Below, one piece after another: positions 33,874 to 45,999 of a stretch of 64,000 nt of DNA. Location: the NCBI GenBank assembly GCA_037176725.1, contig JAZBRS010000049.1:12666001-12730000 (forward strand). The letters run 5' to 3'. Each line of letters starts with the position of its first letter. Within the stretch, counting starts at the first letter, position 1. This stretch comes from Posidonia oceanica. Its lineage: Eukaryota; Streptophyta; Magnoliopsida; Alismatales; Posidoniaceae. The position numbers and the translations under genes were made by a program. The notes under the pieces are model-generated. The model was not told where the DNA came from. It saw only the letters and a list, made by a program, of their open reading frames with translations, and did not search any database.

Positions 33874-36800
33874 TGTAGACACCCCAAATCTGGAAGTCGG
33901 GCGACGGTTGTTTGCTCCCAGAAGCACGTGCGGACGAGGCTGCCCCCAACCTTTTCTTGAAACCCCAAACCCACCAAAACTCCACCAATCACATTCCAAT
34001 ACATCCACTACCACAAATACCCCAAAACCTTAGCCCTGGATGGTCCACGAACCAAAGAAGCAGGATCAGAAGGTGAGGTAGCTACTGACGGGATCACTCC
34101 CGCGTATAGCTCCCGCGTGGCGCTCCCGCGTGTTTTCCTGCATCAGTGGCAGCTACTAACAGGATCACTCTCATGTCGAGCTCCCGCGTGGCACTCCCGT
34201 GTGTTTCCTACATCAGTGGCAAAAACTGACACTCTGACACCCGCGTAGAGCTCCCGCGTGGCGCTCCCGCTTGTTGTCCTGTGTCGGTAGCAAAAACTGA
34301 CAGACTGACACTCACGTCGAGCTCCCGCATGGAGATCCCGCGTTATGTCCTGTGTCAGTAGCAAAAATTAGGCGGACCTATCACCTCGGCCCACCTTGTC
34401 CTCGCTCGCCACTGGCACCCGCCGATCTGGGTTTGTGCCTCCAGACACCTGGATCATCCAACCGTCCATCCCAACCGATTCCACCCGTCAATCTTCAACC
34501 GACATCTCATCCGCCCAACTTAGACCCAGATCTGCACCAACGGTTTACACCATTTTCCTCAGCCTATAAAACAGTGCTCCTAGCCGGTGGAGCGCGCTCT
34601 CTGGCTTCTCAAGCTTCCCTGAGCATCCCTCTTGAATCCCAAGCTACCTCCCGAACTTCCCAGAGCCTCCAAACCCCCCAAAATTCATCAATTCCAGCAT
34701 CCTGCGATTGAGAACCCAACTCCGGCGAACCTCCTCGCTGTCGAGATAACACCCGAGCTCCACCACCTCCAGAGCCTTCCCTTGAGCCCGTGAGAGAGTG
34801 TGTGACCTCCCCTGAGCCTCCCTGAGCTCCGCAACCTCCGTCCAGCCGCGCATCTACAGCAGCGCCATCGCCGAAGAAGACATCGCCCGCAGCACGTCTC
34901 AGGCAAGTACTCGTCCTCCAGTTAGCTTAGAATAGTTCCTAGCTGTTGTATGTTTATTTCCTAAGTGCTATTTGTATTTTAGCTAGCTGCATTGCCTGTT
35001 TCTTTTCTCTTCCGCCGCCGCACGCGGAGGGCAGATGGCCCGCACACGGCCTCGTGCCGTCGCGCACATAACCACCTTACCCCACCGCTCTGAGCATCCG
35101 ACAAGGTCCCCCATACTCGCCTCTAGCCTCCTCAGTGCACCCACGGCCGACAGCGCTCTCCAAGCCGCCTCTATGGCCGGTGGAGGTGCGCAGTTGCCGG
35201 CGCAATACTGCCGAGGTGGGGGCGGCGATTCGGGCAGCACCGCTTTGCATCTGTGCCCCGGTTGGGTAGCTTGGTACATCACCTTACTTCCCCAACCGTT
35301 TCCATTGCATTTCATCAAGCATCGGGTCCGGAATCTGGCGATGAAGGTCCTCTGTCTGAATGGTCGGTCCCGCACCGAGGTCCCGCGTGGACCTCCCGCA
35401 TGTCTGACCGTGACGTCAAGCTGAGTTCCTAGCCCTTTTCCGACCTCTATTTGCATCTATTTCTTTCATAATTTAGCACATTATTGTTGTCGAGCATCCC
35501 CTCTTCATCATCCATCTGTTTTCTTTAGATTCTATTAGCTGTTGGGCCCCGAATCCGGCGATGAAGATTCCCTGTCCGAACCAAGTGGTCCCGCACCGAG
35601 GTCCCGCGTGGACCTCCTGCGTGTTTGATTGTGATATCGGGTAGAGTTCCCAGCCCCTTTCTAACCAGTGTTTACCTCTGTTTCTTTGATGTTTTTGCAT
35701 ATTATTGTTCAGGGATGCCTCCTCCTCATTATTCAACCGGTCTTATACCGAATTGAATTGAGGAGAGCCTCCCATTTGGCTATGACTTTCCACTGGACAA
35801 GTGAACTGTTCCCGCGTGGAGGTCCCGCATGGGACTCCCGTGTATGTAACATTAGCCTCTACAGATGTGGGCCGAGTCTCTTTACCCTCGTCTTAGCTAC
35901 CCCTCGTGCATGTTTACATTCAAGTATCCTTTAATTACTTCTCTGTTTCCTTTTGAGCAATGTTTACTTAAGCCTTACATGCTTTACATTTACCTCTTAT
36001 TATATATGTTACTTTCCAGCATTATGTTGTTGTTTACCTGATTTCTTTTAGCACGTGTGAATGCTTACCTGAATCCTATCCTCTTGCACTTGTCTCCCTT
36101 ATGCTTGTTTGCCTCTTAGCTTTATGTAGCTATTTGCCTTGGTTTTCTTTTAATCTATATGCATGTCTATTTAAGGTTTTTTTTTCCTTTCGCCTTCTTG
36201 TACTATCATAGCATGTTTCCTTTTGCTAGAGCATATATTAACTAGCCTTCGGCCTACATTAAGCCACACTATGAGCGGAATGACGTTAGAAAAGGCTGCT
36301 CCTCAGGCGTGTCGGGGGTGCCTAACACCTTCCCCGTGCGTAACAGGAGTCCTTACCCATCTCTGGACCGCAATGACCCAGTGTCGCCTCCGTTTTGCAT
36401 GGATCCACTTTGTTTCCTTTTGCTTTTATTTGTTTACTCCCAGTTTTCCTTGTCTTCCGGCTTTTCCCAATTAGACTAGGTGGCGACTCCCCTTTTTTTT
36501 GTTGTTTATCTTATTCGCCGATTTCGATGTTTAATGGTGATTTTACTCTCTTTATCGGGTCAAATCCTCCTTGGATACGCCATTAATTGAGACCCTCTTT
36601 CTCTTCGATCGGGCGTCTGCGAGCTTTGGCAGTGGCTCCCGTGTCGTACACGAGAGACGGTCGCATAAGAATGGCCACTCCATCAGGGAATTTAGACTTG
36701 ATCCCATTCCTTTTTTTTCCTTTTTTATCGTCACTTATCATTTTCTTGGTGTTTTCTTCCTCGAGTCGAACTTTCCTCGAATACACCATTAGTTGTGGCC

Positions 36801-36874
36801 CTCATTCCCTACGGCCGGGCGTCTGCGAGCTTTGGCAGCGGCCCCCAAGTCGTACGTCGAAAGAGACAGTCACA
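33874..36874 (+). repeat. E2 3' LTR
   Basis: It matches 11509-14507 along its length, starts TGTAGACACC and ends AGTCACA. The TATA box is at 34565-34571, the R block near 36305-36350, and PBS-like modules are at 36481 and about 36672. It is directly followed by the ggacc target duplication. Confidence 0.95.
34565..34571 (+). promoter_or_regulatory. E2 3' LTR TATA box
   Basis: GCC-TATAAAA-CAGTGCTCC, same context as 12201. A transcript from this copy would read out toward A's integrase on the non-coding side. Confidence 0.65.
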
Positions 36875-36879
36875 GGACC
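36875..36879. repeat. Target site duplication of E2, right copy (ggacc)
   Basis: This matches 11504-11508. On the minus strand the A integrase reads ..ARYGV into this site and resumes beyond 11508 with HAIISNNGS. Confidence 0.95.
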
Positions 36880-39687
36880 CCATACCGGGCGACGATGTTG
36901 TTTCTGATGAACTTCTCTGTCGCCACGGCTGTGACTGACTTATAGGAGGTTGCTTCCACCCACTTGCTGAAGTAGTCTATTGCTACCAGAATGAAGCAAT
37001 GACCATTTGAAGCAGTAGGGTGTATAGCGCCGATGACATCAATCCCCCAGCTGGAGAATGGCCATGGCGAGGACATGCTGTGCAACTGCTGTGGGGGAGT
37101 GTGCATGAGATTACCATGGATCTGGCAATTGTGCCATCTATGCACAAACTGGCAGCAGTCTGCCTCCATGGTTGACCAAAAGTAGCCCTAGAGCATGATC
37201 TTCTTAGCCAGCAACACGCCGTTCATATGCGAGCCACAAGTACCTGCATGAACTTGGAGCATTAGCATGTCGGCCTCTGGCTTGCTCAAGCAGTGCAGGA
37301 GCATCTGACTGTACGATCTTCTGTAAAGCTGCCCTGCTCCTAACACATACTTCGACTCTAGACACGCCAAAGTTCTTTTATCTACTGCCAAGGTGCTAGG
37401 CGGGTGGCTGCCAGACGCCAGGAAGGTCTTCATATCATGGTACCAAGGCTGCTCTTCTACCGGATCTGCCTCCTCTATGCTCAAGCAATGCATGGGCTCC
37501 TCCATGCAGGTAACTGATACATCCACTGCACGGTCTTCAGGTATACAGAGCCAGGACGCCAAGGTTGCTAGCGCATTTGCATATGCGTTCCTTGCCCTGT
37601 TCATGTACGAGAAGCAGATGCTTGCAAATTCTTCTATCAGCTTCAGCAAGTGTTCGTGATATGGCACAAGCTTTGGATCCTTTGTTCTCCAATCGCCATT
37701 CACTAGGGAGATCACTAGCATGGCATCGCCGTGCACATGTAGCTTCTGCACCTCATGCTCGAGCGCGACCTTCAATCCCAGGATGCATGCTTCATATTCT
37801 GCTTCATTATTAGTGCACTTGAAGGTCAGCTTCCTTGCAAAGGGGATCATCTGTCCCTGCGGCGTTACCAGCACTACGCCTATGCCTTGACCCTTCTTGT
37901 TGACAGCGCCATCAAAGCACAGCTGCCACTGCTCTTGCTCTTCAGGGTCCTCCTCGCCAGAGTCCTCCGTTGCAAAGAGGATATCCTCATCCAGGAACTG
38001 CGTCTGGAGGGGCTGGTATTCAGGCAAAGGAAAGTCGGCAAGGTGATCTGCCATGGCTTGGCCCTTCATGGCCTGCTGCGTGACGAAGGTGATGTCGTAC
38101 TGAGACAACAACACCTGCCACTTGACGCATCTGCCCACCATGGCTGGCTTCTGGAAAAGGAACTTGATGGGGTCGTGCCGGCATAGAAGCCGAGCAGGGT
38201 ACGCCATCATGTAGTGCCTCAGTTTCTGTACTGCCCAGAAGAGAGATAAGCAGGTCTTCTCTATTGCACTATACCTGGCTTCACAATCATTGAATTTCTT
38301 GCTCAGGTAGTAGATGGTGTGCTCCTTTCTACCAGATTCATCATATTGGCCCAAGACGGCGCCCATGGATGCTGCGTGGTAGAAAGGTAGAGAAGCAGAG
38401 GTCTCCCCGGCGTGGGAGGAACCAAGACAGGAGCTGCTTGATTTTGTCAAAAGCAGCTTGGCACTCCTCGCTCCAGTTGATTTGTGCATGCTTCTTCAGG
38501 AGCTTGAAGATCGGTTCGCAGATAGGCGTGAGCTGTGCAATGAACCGACTGATGTACTACAGGCGTCCGAGCAGGCCTCGGACTTCTTTTTCAGTCCTGG
38601 GGGATGGCATGTCCACGATGGCTTTTGCCTTCACCGGGTCCACTTCAATTCCCCTCTGGCTAACAATGTAGCCCAGGAGCTTGCCAGAAGAAACCCCGAA
38701 TACACATTTGCTGGGGTTGAGGTGCAACTTGTACTTCCTTAAACGGTCAAAGAGCTTCCTTAGACAGGCGAGGTGATCCTCAGGCTCTTTGATCTTGCCG
38801 ATCATATCATCCACGTAAACCTCAACTTCTTGGTGCATGAGGTCGTGGTATAATGCAGTCATTGCCCTCTGATAGGTTGCGCTAGCATTCTTCAGCCCAA
38901 ATGGCATAACTTGGTAGCAGAAGACACCCCAAGGGGTGATAAAGGAGGTTTTCTCCATGTCTTCTTCTGCCAGTCAGATTTGGTTGTAGCCGGAGAAGCC
39001 GTCCATGAAAGAGAGCATTTTGTGTCCTGCAATGTTATCAACTAGGATGTCAATGTGCGACAGTGGGAAATCATCCTTGGGACTCGCCTTGTTCAGGTCC
39101 TGATAGTCGATGCACATGCGGACTTGGCCATCCTTCTTGGGCACTGGCACAACGTTTGATAGCCATTCAAGGTATAGGATGACCTTGAGGAAGTTAACAT
39201 GGTGCTGCTTCATGATCTCTTCTTTGATCATGAGTAGCCACTGCGGTCACCATCTTCTTAGCTTCTACTTTACTGGCTTGGCGTCTGGATCCAAAGGCAA
39301 GTTATGCACGACTACTTCAACGTTGAGGCTGACCATATCTTCATAGCTCCAGGCGAGGACATCTGCATACTCTTTCAAGAATGCATTGAACTCTGCTCTA
39401 GCTTGGGGCGACAAATGGGCGCTAATGTAGACCTCTCTGGCTTCTTCTGCAATGCCGATGCTGATAACCTCAGTCTCCTCTTCGACATGGAGGTTGGGGC
39501 CCTCTGGATCGTTGTCGTGGGGCCGGAACTCAGGCGATGGTTCATCATTCTCATCTTCGCCTGTATCATCCTCCTTTCCGTATGCAATGAGTTCCGAGAG
39601 GATCTCCTTCTCAAAAGTGGGATCTGAGATATCGAAGGAGTGCAAATGTTCCGCTGCTTGGCCCTGGTGACGCTTTAGGATGGTCAC
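36880..39687 (-). pseudogene. A pol: RT, RNase H, aRNH, integrase N-terminal part
   Basis: Read leftward: acidic RT linker (FEKEILSELIAYGKEDD), PVPKKDGQVRMCIDY, FMDGFSGYNQI, catalytic YVDD at 38817-38806, GKLLGYIVSQRGIEVDP, RNase H with KWQVLLSQYDITF, aRNH with LCFDGAVNKKGQG, TNNEAEYEACILGL and HGDAMLV, then integrase zinc finger and WGIDVIGA..IDYFSKWVEA. It stops at the E2 insertion. Stops are TAG at 39265, 38557 and 37188 (E2 has Gln at each) and TGA near 39247 and at 38974. A frame change lies between 38490 and 38400, in the start of RNase H. It is very close to E2 pol, so the two belong to related families. Confidence 0.92.
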
Positions 39688-41365
39688 GCTTACCCAAGTG
39701 TTTCTGTATCCTCGGTGTGCGACCTCTGTCCTGGCAATCTCCTCTGCTTGCTCTGCCTGCTCTACTGTTGTTTCTCTGCTGATTCCGTTGACTCTGCTGA
39801 CTCTGCTACTGCTATCTGCACTATTTCTGCTAGCTGTGCTATTGCTGCTTGTGCGGTTACTGCCCGTGCGGTTGCTTGCTGTGTGGTTGCTAGCTGTGCT
39901 ACTGCTTGTGCTTGCTGTGCTGCGGATGCTGATGCTGCGGGTGCTAATGCTGATGCTTGCTGTGCTAATGCTGCTGATGCTCGTGCGGTTGCTTGCTGTG
40001 CGGTTGCTTGCGGTGCTACTGCTGATGCCTGTTGTGCTGCGGATGCTGATGCTGTTAGTGCTAATGCTTGCTGTGCTGCTGATGCTGATGCTGTTGGTGC
40101 TAATGCTTGCTGTGCTGCTAATGCTGATGCATGTTGTGCTGCTGATGCTAATGCTGCTGATGCTTGCTATGCTAATGCTGCTGGTGCTTGCTGTGCTAAT
40201 GCTTGCTGTGCTGCTGATGCTGATGCATGCGGTGCTGCTAATGCTGATGCTTGCAGTGCTACTGCTGTGCTCGCAGGGAATGTGTCAGGCAGGCGGCTGA
40301 TCTGTGTACTGCCGCTTGCTGCACTGCCTGAATGGGGCATGCGTTGCACGAACCATCTAGACCCACCCCCCGGCTGCAGGGTGATCAGCTCATCCGGTCT
40401 AGTGGCTGCTGCTACTGTAGGATCCTCCTCTAAAACCATGATAGAGGCATGATCTTTCTACAAGGAGGGACTCGTGACCACGGCCTTCCCCTTTTCTTGT
40501 GCTGCCTGATATTCTGCAATGTCCTCTGTCAGGGACACAAGTTGCTCTTGGAACAGCTGCTCCAAGTCCCCCATCACAAAGTCAACCTCAGCCTCTGCAG
40601 CCGCTGCTTCCTCCTCATCCAAGGGAAAGTCGACGTAGTAGGCGACGGTGACCCCTGGCTCTTGGGCGACCGCTAGGCCTGCTGCTACTTGGGGCACCTA
40701 CTTTACCGCTGTTGGGTAGGCTGCTAAGGTCACTGCTGCTGCTGGAAAGAAGGCACAAGTGCTCCTCCGGAGGACCGATGGCTAGGCTACTATGCTTGAG
40801 GACAAAACGCCAGTGCCCATGGGTGACAATGGTTGTCTCCTAGTAGCGGCGGCGAGAATCCTCCACAAAGCGGGATTTGCTGAAGCTGACAGTGGTGTGC
40901 TTGATAGAGCCGCCTGGCTTGCTTGTGGTGTTGTCAATGATGCGGGCCGAATCACACTGCCGTCTGATCCGACTGACTGCGTCGTCAGAGAAGGTGATTT
41001 TCATGCTGGTGCGGCTACAGCCACAAGCAGATTGCTGGACAGTGCCGGAGGGTGTGCTTCTGACCCCGGAGGTGCTGCTGTGGCTGTCGGTGACATTGGT
41101 GAAACTGCAAGAAGAGGAGAAACTGTCAATCCCACCATAGGGCCCATTAAATCTGCTACTGCGTCAGTGAGTGCCAAGCAAACTGACCGAGATGCTGTCA
41201 TGCTGAGCTGATCCTTACTACTGGTTGGGGCTGCCTCAACTATGCCAGACTGCTCCTCATCCAAGTAGTAGTCCTCAATGTAGACCCATTCTTCCGTCAG
41301 CAGCGGAGAGCTTAAGCATGACACTGGCTGTTCTGTGACTTCACTGCTGCTTGGATCAAGGGTAC
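39688..41365 (-). pseudogene. A linker between protease and RT
   Basis: Polyprotein segment without recognisable enzymatic motif. It has the acidic stretch FPLDEEEAAAAEAEVDF..LEQLFQEQL (40630-40510), PGGGSRWFVQRMPHSGSAAS (about 40375), and NTWVSVTILKRHQGQ at the RT border. Between them lies a strongly expanded Ala/Gln-type repeat (39840-40270). TAG interrupts near 40458, 40167 and others. Counterparts in E2 are at 19284-20648 but without the expansion. Confidence 0.7.
39840..40270 (-). repeat. Degenerate GCTGATGCTAATGCT-type triplet repeat
   Basis: Roughly 140 triplets, mostly GCT, GAT, AAT and TGC permutations (GCTGCTGATGCTAATGCTG..). On the coding strand it gives Ala, Gln, Ser and His-rich protein inside the protease-RT linker. 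The long ORFs on the plus strand in this stretch are artefacts of the repeat. Confidence 0.85.
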
Positions 41366-42640
41366 CTACACTGGTAAAGTTAGTGAGGTCCCACGGGATG
41401 GCAATGCTTTGATCCTTGGGCTGCATGCATTTATCTTTGCTGGACTGCAAGCCATATCCGAGTCCTTCGGAATCTCTTCGCTCTGCTGCTTTGACCGGCT
41501 CAGCGATTCCCTGGCCGTATCACCCAAGCGGCGTTCCTTAACATAGCCCCACCTGTGACAGACGTTTTTGACCATCCGAAAGGGATTGCTGTGAATGGCC
41601 AAGGAGTTGACGCGTTCAAGATCAGGTATAAAGTTAACTGGCTCACACCGATTAACTTGATAGAAAGCATCTGAAAGCTCGGGGTCAAAAGGGACAGTCT
41701 GTGGAGAGATGGGTGCAGCCACCTCGATCGCCTCCTTCTCGAAGTTTTCTGCCATGACAACGATAACATCGTCGCCGCGGTGAAACTTGATCATGCGGTG
41801 GAGGGTCGAGGGGATGACCGGATGCTTATGCAACCAAGGGCGCCCAAGCAGGAAATTGAAATTAGGCTCCAAGTCGACAATGTAGAATTCCACATCGAAC
41901 ATGACCGGGCCAATGATGAGAGGAATAATCAAAATCCCTAGAGCGTCATGGTGGGTGTTGTCAAAAGCTGTCATTCCCTTTATCGCCGGGGTGATATTCT
42001 CGGCTTTGAATCCGAGCCTCGTTGCAGTGCGCAAGGGACAGACATTAAGGCCTGATCCGTTATCAACCAACGACAGGGAAATGCGAAAGTTTTTGTATTG
42101 CACCATGACAAACAAGGGCTGGTTGTGATTAATCCCCACCGGAGGTAGCTCATTGCTCGTAAAAGAGATGATCTGGGGCTCAACGATTACACCAACCATG
42201 CTTTCTAGAGCTGCGGGTTCTATAGCTTGGGACACACTGGTTGCTTGGAACACTCGGAGGAAAGCCTCACGGTGTTCAGAAGAGGAGTGTATAAGGTCCC
42301 AAATTGAAATGTCTGCTTTAACCCTCCTAAGCTAGGAGGTGATGTCAGCCTTGTGGTGCAGCTTTTTGGTGGTAGAAGGAGGTGCTTTGGGGGTAGGCTC
42401 TGCTGGGCTAGGTGCAGGGGGTTGGCCTGATGCTAGAGGTGCTGTAGGTTGGCTTGCTGGTGGGGGTACAGTGGGTGCTGGACGGCTGGGCCTTACCACC
42501 GGTACTGGAGGCTTGTAGACCCTCTCCGATCGCGTGACTTCCACACACGTTTCCGTGGCGTAGTCGTAGGACACACGATGGGGGTCCCAAGTTAAGTCAA
42601 TAACTGCGGGAGGCTGTGCTGTGAGCACAAGAGGGGCCAC
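41366..42640 (-). pseudogene. A protease region
   Basis: Aspartic protease motif LVDNGSGLNVCPL (about 42070-42030) and FNFLLGRPWLHKH (about 41850) match the E2 protease. An upstream segment DLTWDPHRVSYDYATETC (42590-42530) and the short WDLIHSSSEHREAFLRVFQA are also shared. TAG at 42332 replaces the Gln of E2 (AQLKRVKAD). The frame changes near 41500, so the tail is read in another frame. Confidence 0.87.
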
Positions 42641-44132
42641 AAGGGCATATGTTGGGCGAGGGGGAAATGGGTGATGCTACTGGTAGGTTGCTGGAGGCCC
42701 TAGCTAAGACCTAGCTAATAGGCTGGCTGGGGGTCTACCTAAAAGGGAGGCAGGGGTTTGGGCCTACAGTCTAGCCTAAACATATACAGGGGCAGGGGCC
42801 TAAGGATGCATGGTAGGGCACGCAGCAGAGCGCCCCGGCCCAGCACGCGGTCGGATCATAAAAATCCCCGACTCGGAGCCGGCAATGGCCGCACGATAGA
42901 GAGAGAGAGAGGGAAGGGCTCCGAGACATCATGAATGAGCTCAGAGGGGTCCACCACAGACGTAGCAGGCCCAGAAGGGGAGAGAGAATAGATTCCCGAG
43001 GTACGTACGTCTTCCGGATTGGGATGCTCCGGGAGGGGCTGGTGGATGATGCTGGCATGAGGGGATGCTAATGCTAGTGTAGAGGCTGATGCTGATGGAG
43101 GAGCTGAAGAGGATGCCTCATGCGTGTGGATCGTAATCGTTCCCGATTCGATCAGATTCTGAATGGCGTCCCGTAAAGTGAGGCAACTATTCGTCGAGTG
43201 CCCTACGGCTCGATGAAAGTCGCAAAAGAAATTCGCCTTATGCCAATGCGGAAGTGGATTTGGCGGCGGGCGAACCTTAGGAAACCTCAGATATGACGTG
43301 ACCTTGGGGAGGACGACATTCAGCGGTTCCACCAGTGGGGTGAATTGACGTCGCTCTCTGAATTGTCGCCTTGGCCCCTAGGGCTGCGCTTGCCCGACCG
43401 GTGCGATAGGATACACCGGTTGGGCGGTGGTAGTGATTTGTGGTGTGGGAGGTGCCCTAGGTGCTGGTGCGAACACTATCTGATTCGGGGGAGGCCGAAC
43501 CGCTAGCAGAACAGGCGCGGGCGCGGGTGTGGGTGCGGGGTTGACGTAGGCAACAGCGGGTTTCGGCGAGTCCTTCTTCTTAGGATGGCTGTTGTTGTTG
43601 CTGGTGCTGCTACTAGTGCTGCTGGTGTTGCTGTTGATGGTTGCCTGCTTGGCAAACGCAGAGAGCGCTGGGAATTTGCCACTCCGTAGCGAACTCTCCA
43701 CGCAGGTGCCAGCCCAAATCAATGCTGTGAAGGTCGTGACGAGTTGAATGCTGAGCAGAGCCCCGGTAGCGGGCTGCGCACCTCCGATCACAATCTCGAG
43801 GGACTCCTCATTAGAGGGTCCATCTCGAACCTGTGAAGCAAGGGCACGCCAGCGGCCGACATACTCCCCAAACGACTCGCCGGGGTTCTGCTTTGTTGCA
43901 ACCAGGTCCGTGCGCTTGGGGACCAGGTCCAGGTTGAAGGAATATTGTCCCAGGAATGCCTGGCTGAGGTCGTTCCACATCTTGATGGTGGCCATATCAA
44001 GTGAGGTGAATCACTTGAGTGCAGGGCCAGTTAGACTTTTCTGGAACAAGCGGATAAGCAACCTCTTGTCAGCCTGGAGCTGAGTGAGATCTCCACAGTA
44101 TGCCTTCAGGTGTGTGATTGGACAGCCTCTAC
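42641..44132 (-). pseudogene. A gag, C-terminal part
   Basis: Gag domain with MATIKMWNDLSQAFLGQYSF, EYVGRWRALASQVRDGPSNEES (about 43870-43800), a Ser/Thr/Asn tract (43640-43570), and the zinc-knuckle-like FCDFHRAVGHSTNSCLTLRD (about 43225-43170), which keeps the Cys lost in E2. TAG at 43378 interrupts before VEPLNVVLPKV. The frame is lost near 42856, with several stops to 42660. On its right it is cut by the E3 solo LTR inside the ENYN-GRGCPITHL segment. Confidence 0.87.
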
Positions 44133-44137
44133 CATTG
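44133..44137. repeat. Target site duplication of E3, left copy (cattg)
   Basis: CATTG borders TGTAGCGATC (44138) here and recurs at 50252-50256 after ..GGTGTCAACA. Confidence 0.92.
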
Positions 44138-44852
44138 TGTAGCGATCCCGATCGGAATCAGGCTCGCTATATATTGCGGCGATTGAGATCCGAGGAAGAG
44201 GCTCAACTCGAAAACACTTGAAATCGAGGAGAAAAAGGAAAGATAAGACAAATCAGAGTCGCCACCACGTCTATTAACGGAAGACGAGGAAAACCGGGGT
44301 AATGCGTGAATTAACGCGCAAAACCGAGCAATAAATGCAAAGCAAAGCAATGCAAAGGAAAACAAATGCAAACAAATGCAAATGAGATGACTCTAGCCTA
44401 GGATAAGGGCAGTACGGTCATTGCGGGCCAAAAGACAGGGTAAGGACTCCTGTTACGCGCGGGGAAGGTATTAGGCACCCCCGACACGCCCGAGAATCGG
44501 TCTTTCTAGGCTTACGCTCGCATACGCAGGGAAATGCAGGATTGAATGCCTATGTGCCTATAAATGCCTGAATGAATGCTCAAGGTGTGCTCTAAGTGGG
44601 AAGAAGCAAAACAAGGAAGTAAACGTGCTCTCTAAGTGCTCAGCTGCGCTGTCTGTGTTCCGAATTAGGCGAAGCCTAGCTCGTGAGAACTCCAGGCAGT
44701 AAGCATCACAGCCCTATATGCAAATGCAGGCGAGAAAGCAAAACGACGGGGAAACCATGCAATGCGATCGACATGCAAGAGAAAACGACGCAAAACACGC
44801 AAAACGAGGCGAGAAATGAGCAGCGCACGCAAAACGATGCAAGAGAGCGAAA

Positions 44853-45250
44853 ACGGCGCGCAAAACAAGCGAGAAAGCAAGACAGCACGCAAAACGAGAC
44901 AAGAGAGTAGGAAGGCATGCGAAGCGAGACGAGAAAACAGAAAGGCACGTAAAACGGAGAGAAAGAATAAAACCGGCACGCAAAACAAGCGAGAAAGCAA
45001 GACAGCACGCAAAACGAGACAAGAGAGCAGGAAGGCACGCGAAGCGAGACGAGAAAACAGAAAGGCACGCAAAACGGAGCAAAAGAATAAAACCGGCACG
45101 CAAAACAAGCGAGAAAGCAAGACAGCACGCAAAACGAGACAAGAGAGCAGGAAGGCACGCGAAGCGAGACGAGAAAACAGAAAGGCACGCAAAACGGAGC
45201 GAAAGAATAAAACCAGCACGCAAAACGAGCGAGAAAGCGAGGCAGCGCAC
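44853..45250 (-). repeat. 120-bp tandem repeat in E3
   Basis: CGGC(A/G)CGCAAAACAAGCG recurs at 44853, 44973, 45093 and (variant) 45213, exactly 120 bp apart. Within the unit a shorter motif CACGCAAAACG(A/G)AG repeats about every 40 bp. Because 120 is divisible by 3, ORFs of about 200-240 aa stay open on both strands; the Lys/Arg-rich and Phe/Cys-rich products are artefacts. Confidence 0.92.
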
Positions 45251-45999
45251 AAAATAAGGCAAGAAAACAGATGGGCACGCAAAACGGTGCCAAAACAAGG
45301 GCAGGCACGCGAAATGGTGCTAAAACAGCGAAGAAAAAACCTCGGAAAAGCCGTGCAAATGCAAGAATGCAGAAAAAGATTAGGAGGGGCCAAAGGGGAG
45401 GTAAGACAACGTGTGTGTAAAAACAGACGTCGTTTGGGACCGCTCAGAGTAGGTGTGAAGACCTACGGAGGGGAGAGTGTGTAAACGGAGAAATTACCAC
45501 CTCTTTGCGACTGTTTCCCGCTGAACCGTTCCACGGTGTGTCTCGCACGCTGCCCAAAGCTCGCGATGCGATCGGATCGTGGAAAAGGGGGAAGAAGGTC
45601 ACATTAAGTGGTAAATCCAGGGAAAACGCAACGCAAAACACACAGGAATACACGAAACGGAGATTGGGAGATACAAGCAGAAAGGGGAGACCCTATTCTA
45701 CATGCTCAAAGAGACAGAAAGCGAAAACACGGAAAACTATGCAAATGGCATGCAAATGAATGCAATGCAGGGGTTCAGGAGGACATACCTGGAAATCCGG
45801 GAGCCTGATCTGAAATCTGTCTGGTCCATGCTAAAGAGCGCCTCGCTGCGGTCGCCTGGGTAGCTTACTTGAGAAGATCCAACGGCTGGATTGAGAGATA
45901 TCGCAGCTCCAAGGCAGAAGGGCCAGAACAGGGGAGAAGAACAGATCTAGGTGTTCAGGAGGTCCTAGGGATGTGCAAAAAAGGTCCTCCCAGGTGAAG

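Larger units (their letters stand above)
11509..36874 (+). mobile_element. E2: complete 25.4-kb Tat-lineage LTR retrotransposon with antisense PMD-like genes
   Basis: The element is bounded by matching LTRs (2999 and 3001 bp) that start TG and end CA, with 5-bp target duplications. In order it holds the 5' LTR, PBS, leader, gag, protease, linker, RT/RNase H/aRNH/integrase (all +), spacer, PMD2 and PMD1 (both -), untranslated region with a 68-bp hairpin array, PPT and 3' LTR. All genes carry stops or frameshifts. LTR similarity (about 1% differences in the last kb, about 6% in the first 350 bp, counted by eye) shows a moderately old insertion, later than that of A. Confidence 0.95.

Noticed and set aside
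44665..45484. ORFs of about 190-240 aa on both strands
   Set aside because: They follow the 120-bp tandem repeat (divisible by 3) in the E3 LTR and show repeat-driven composition without any domain.
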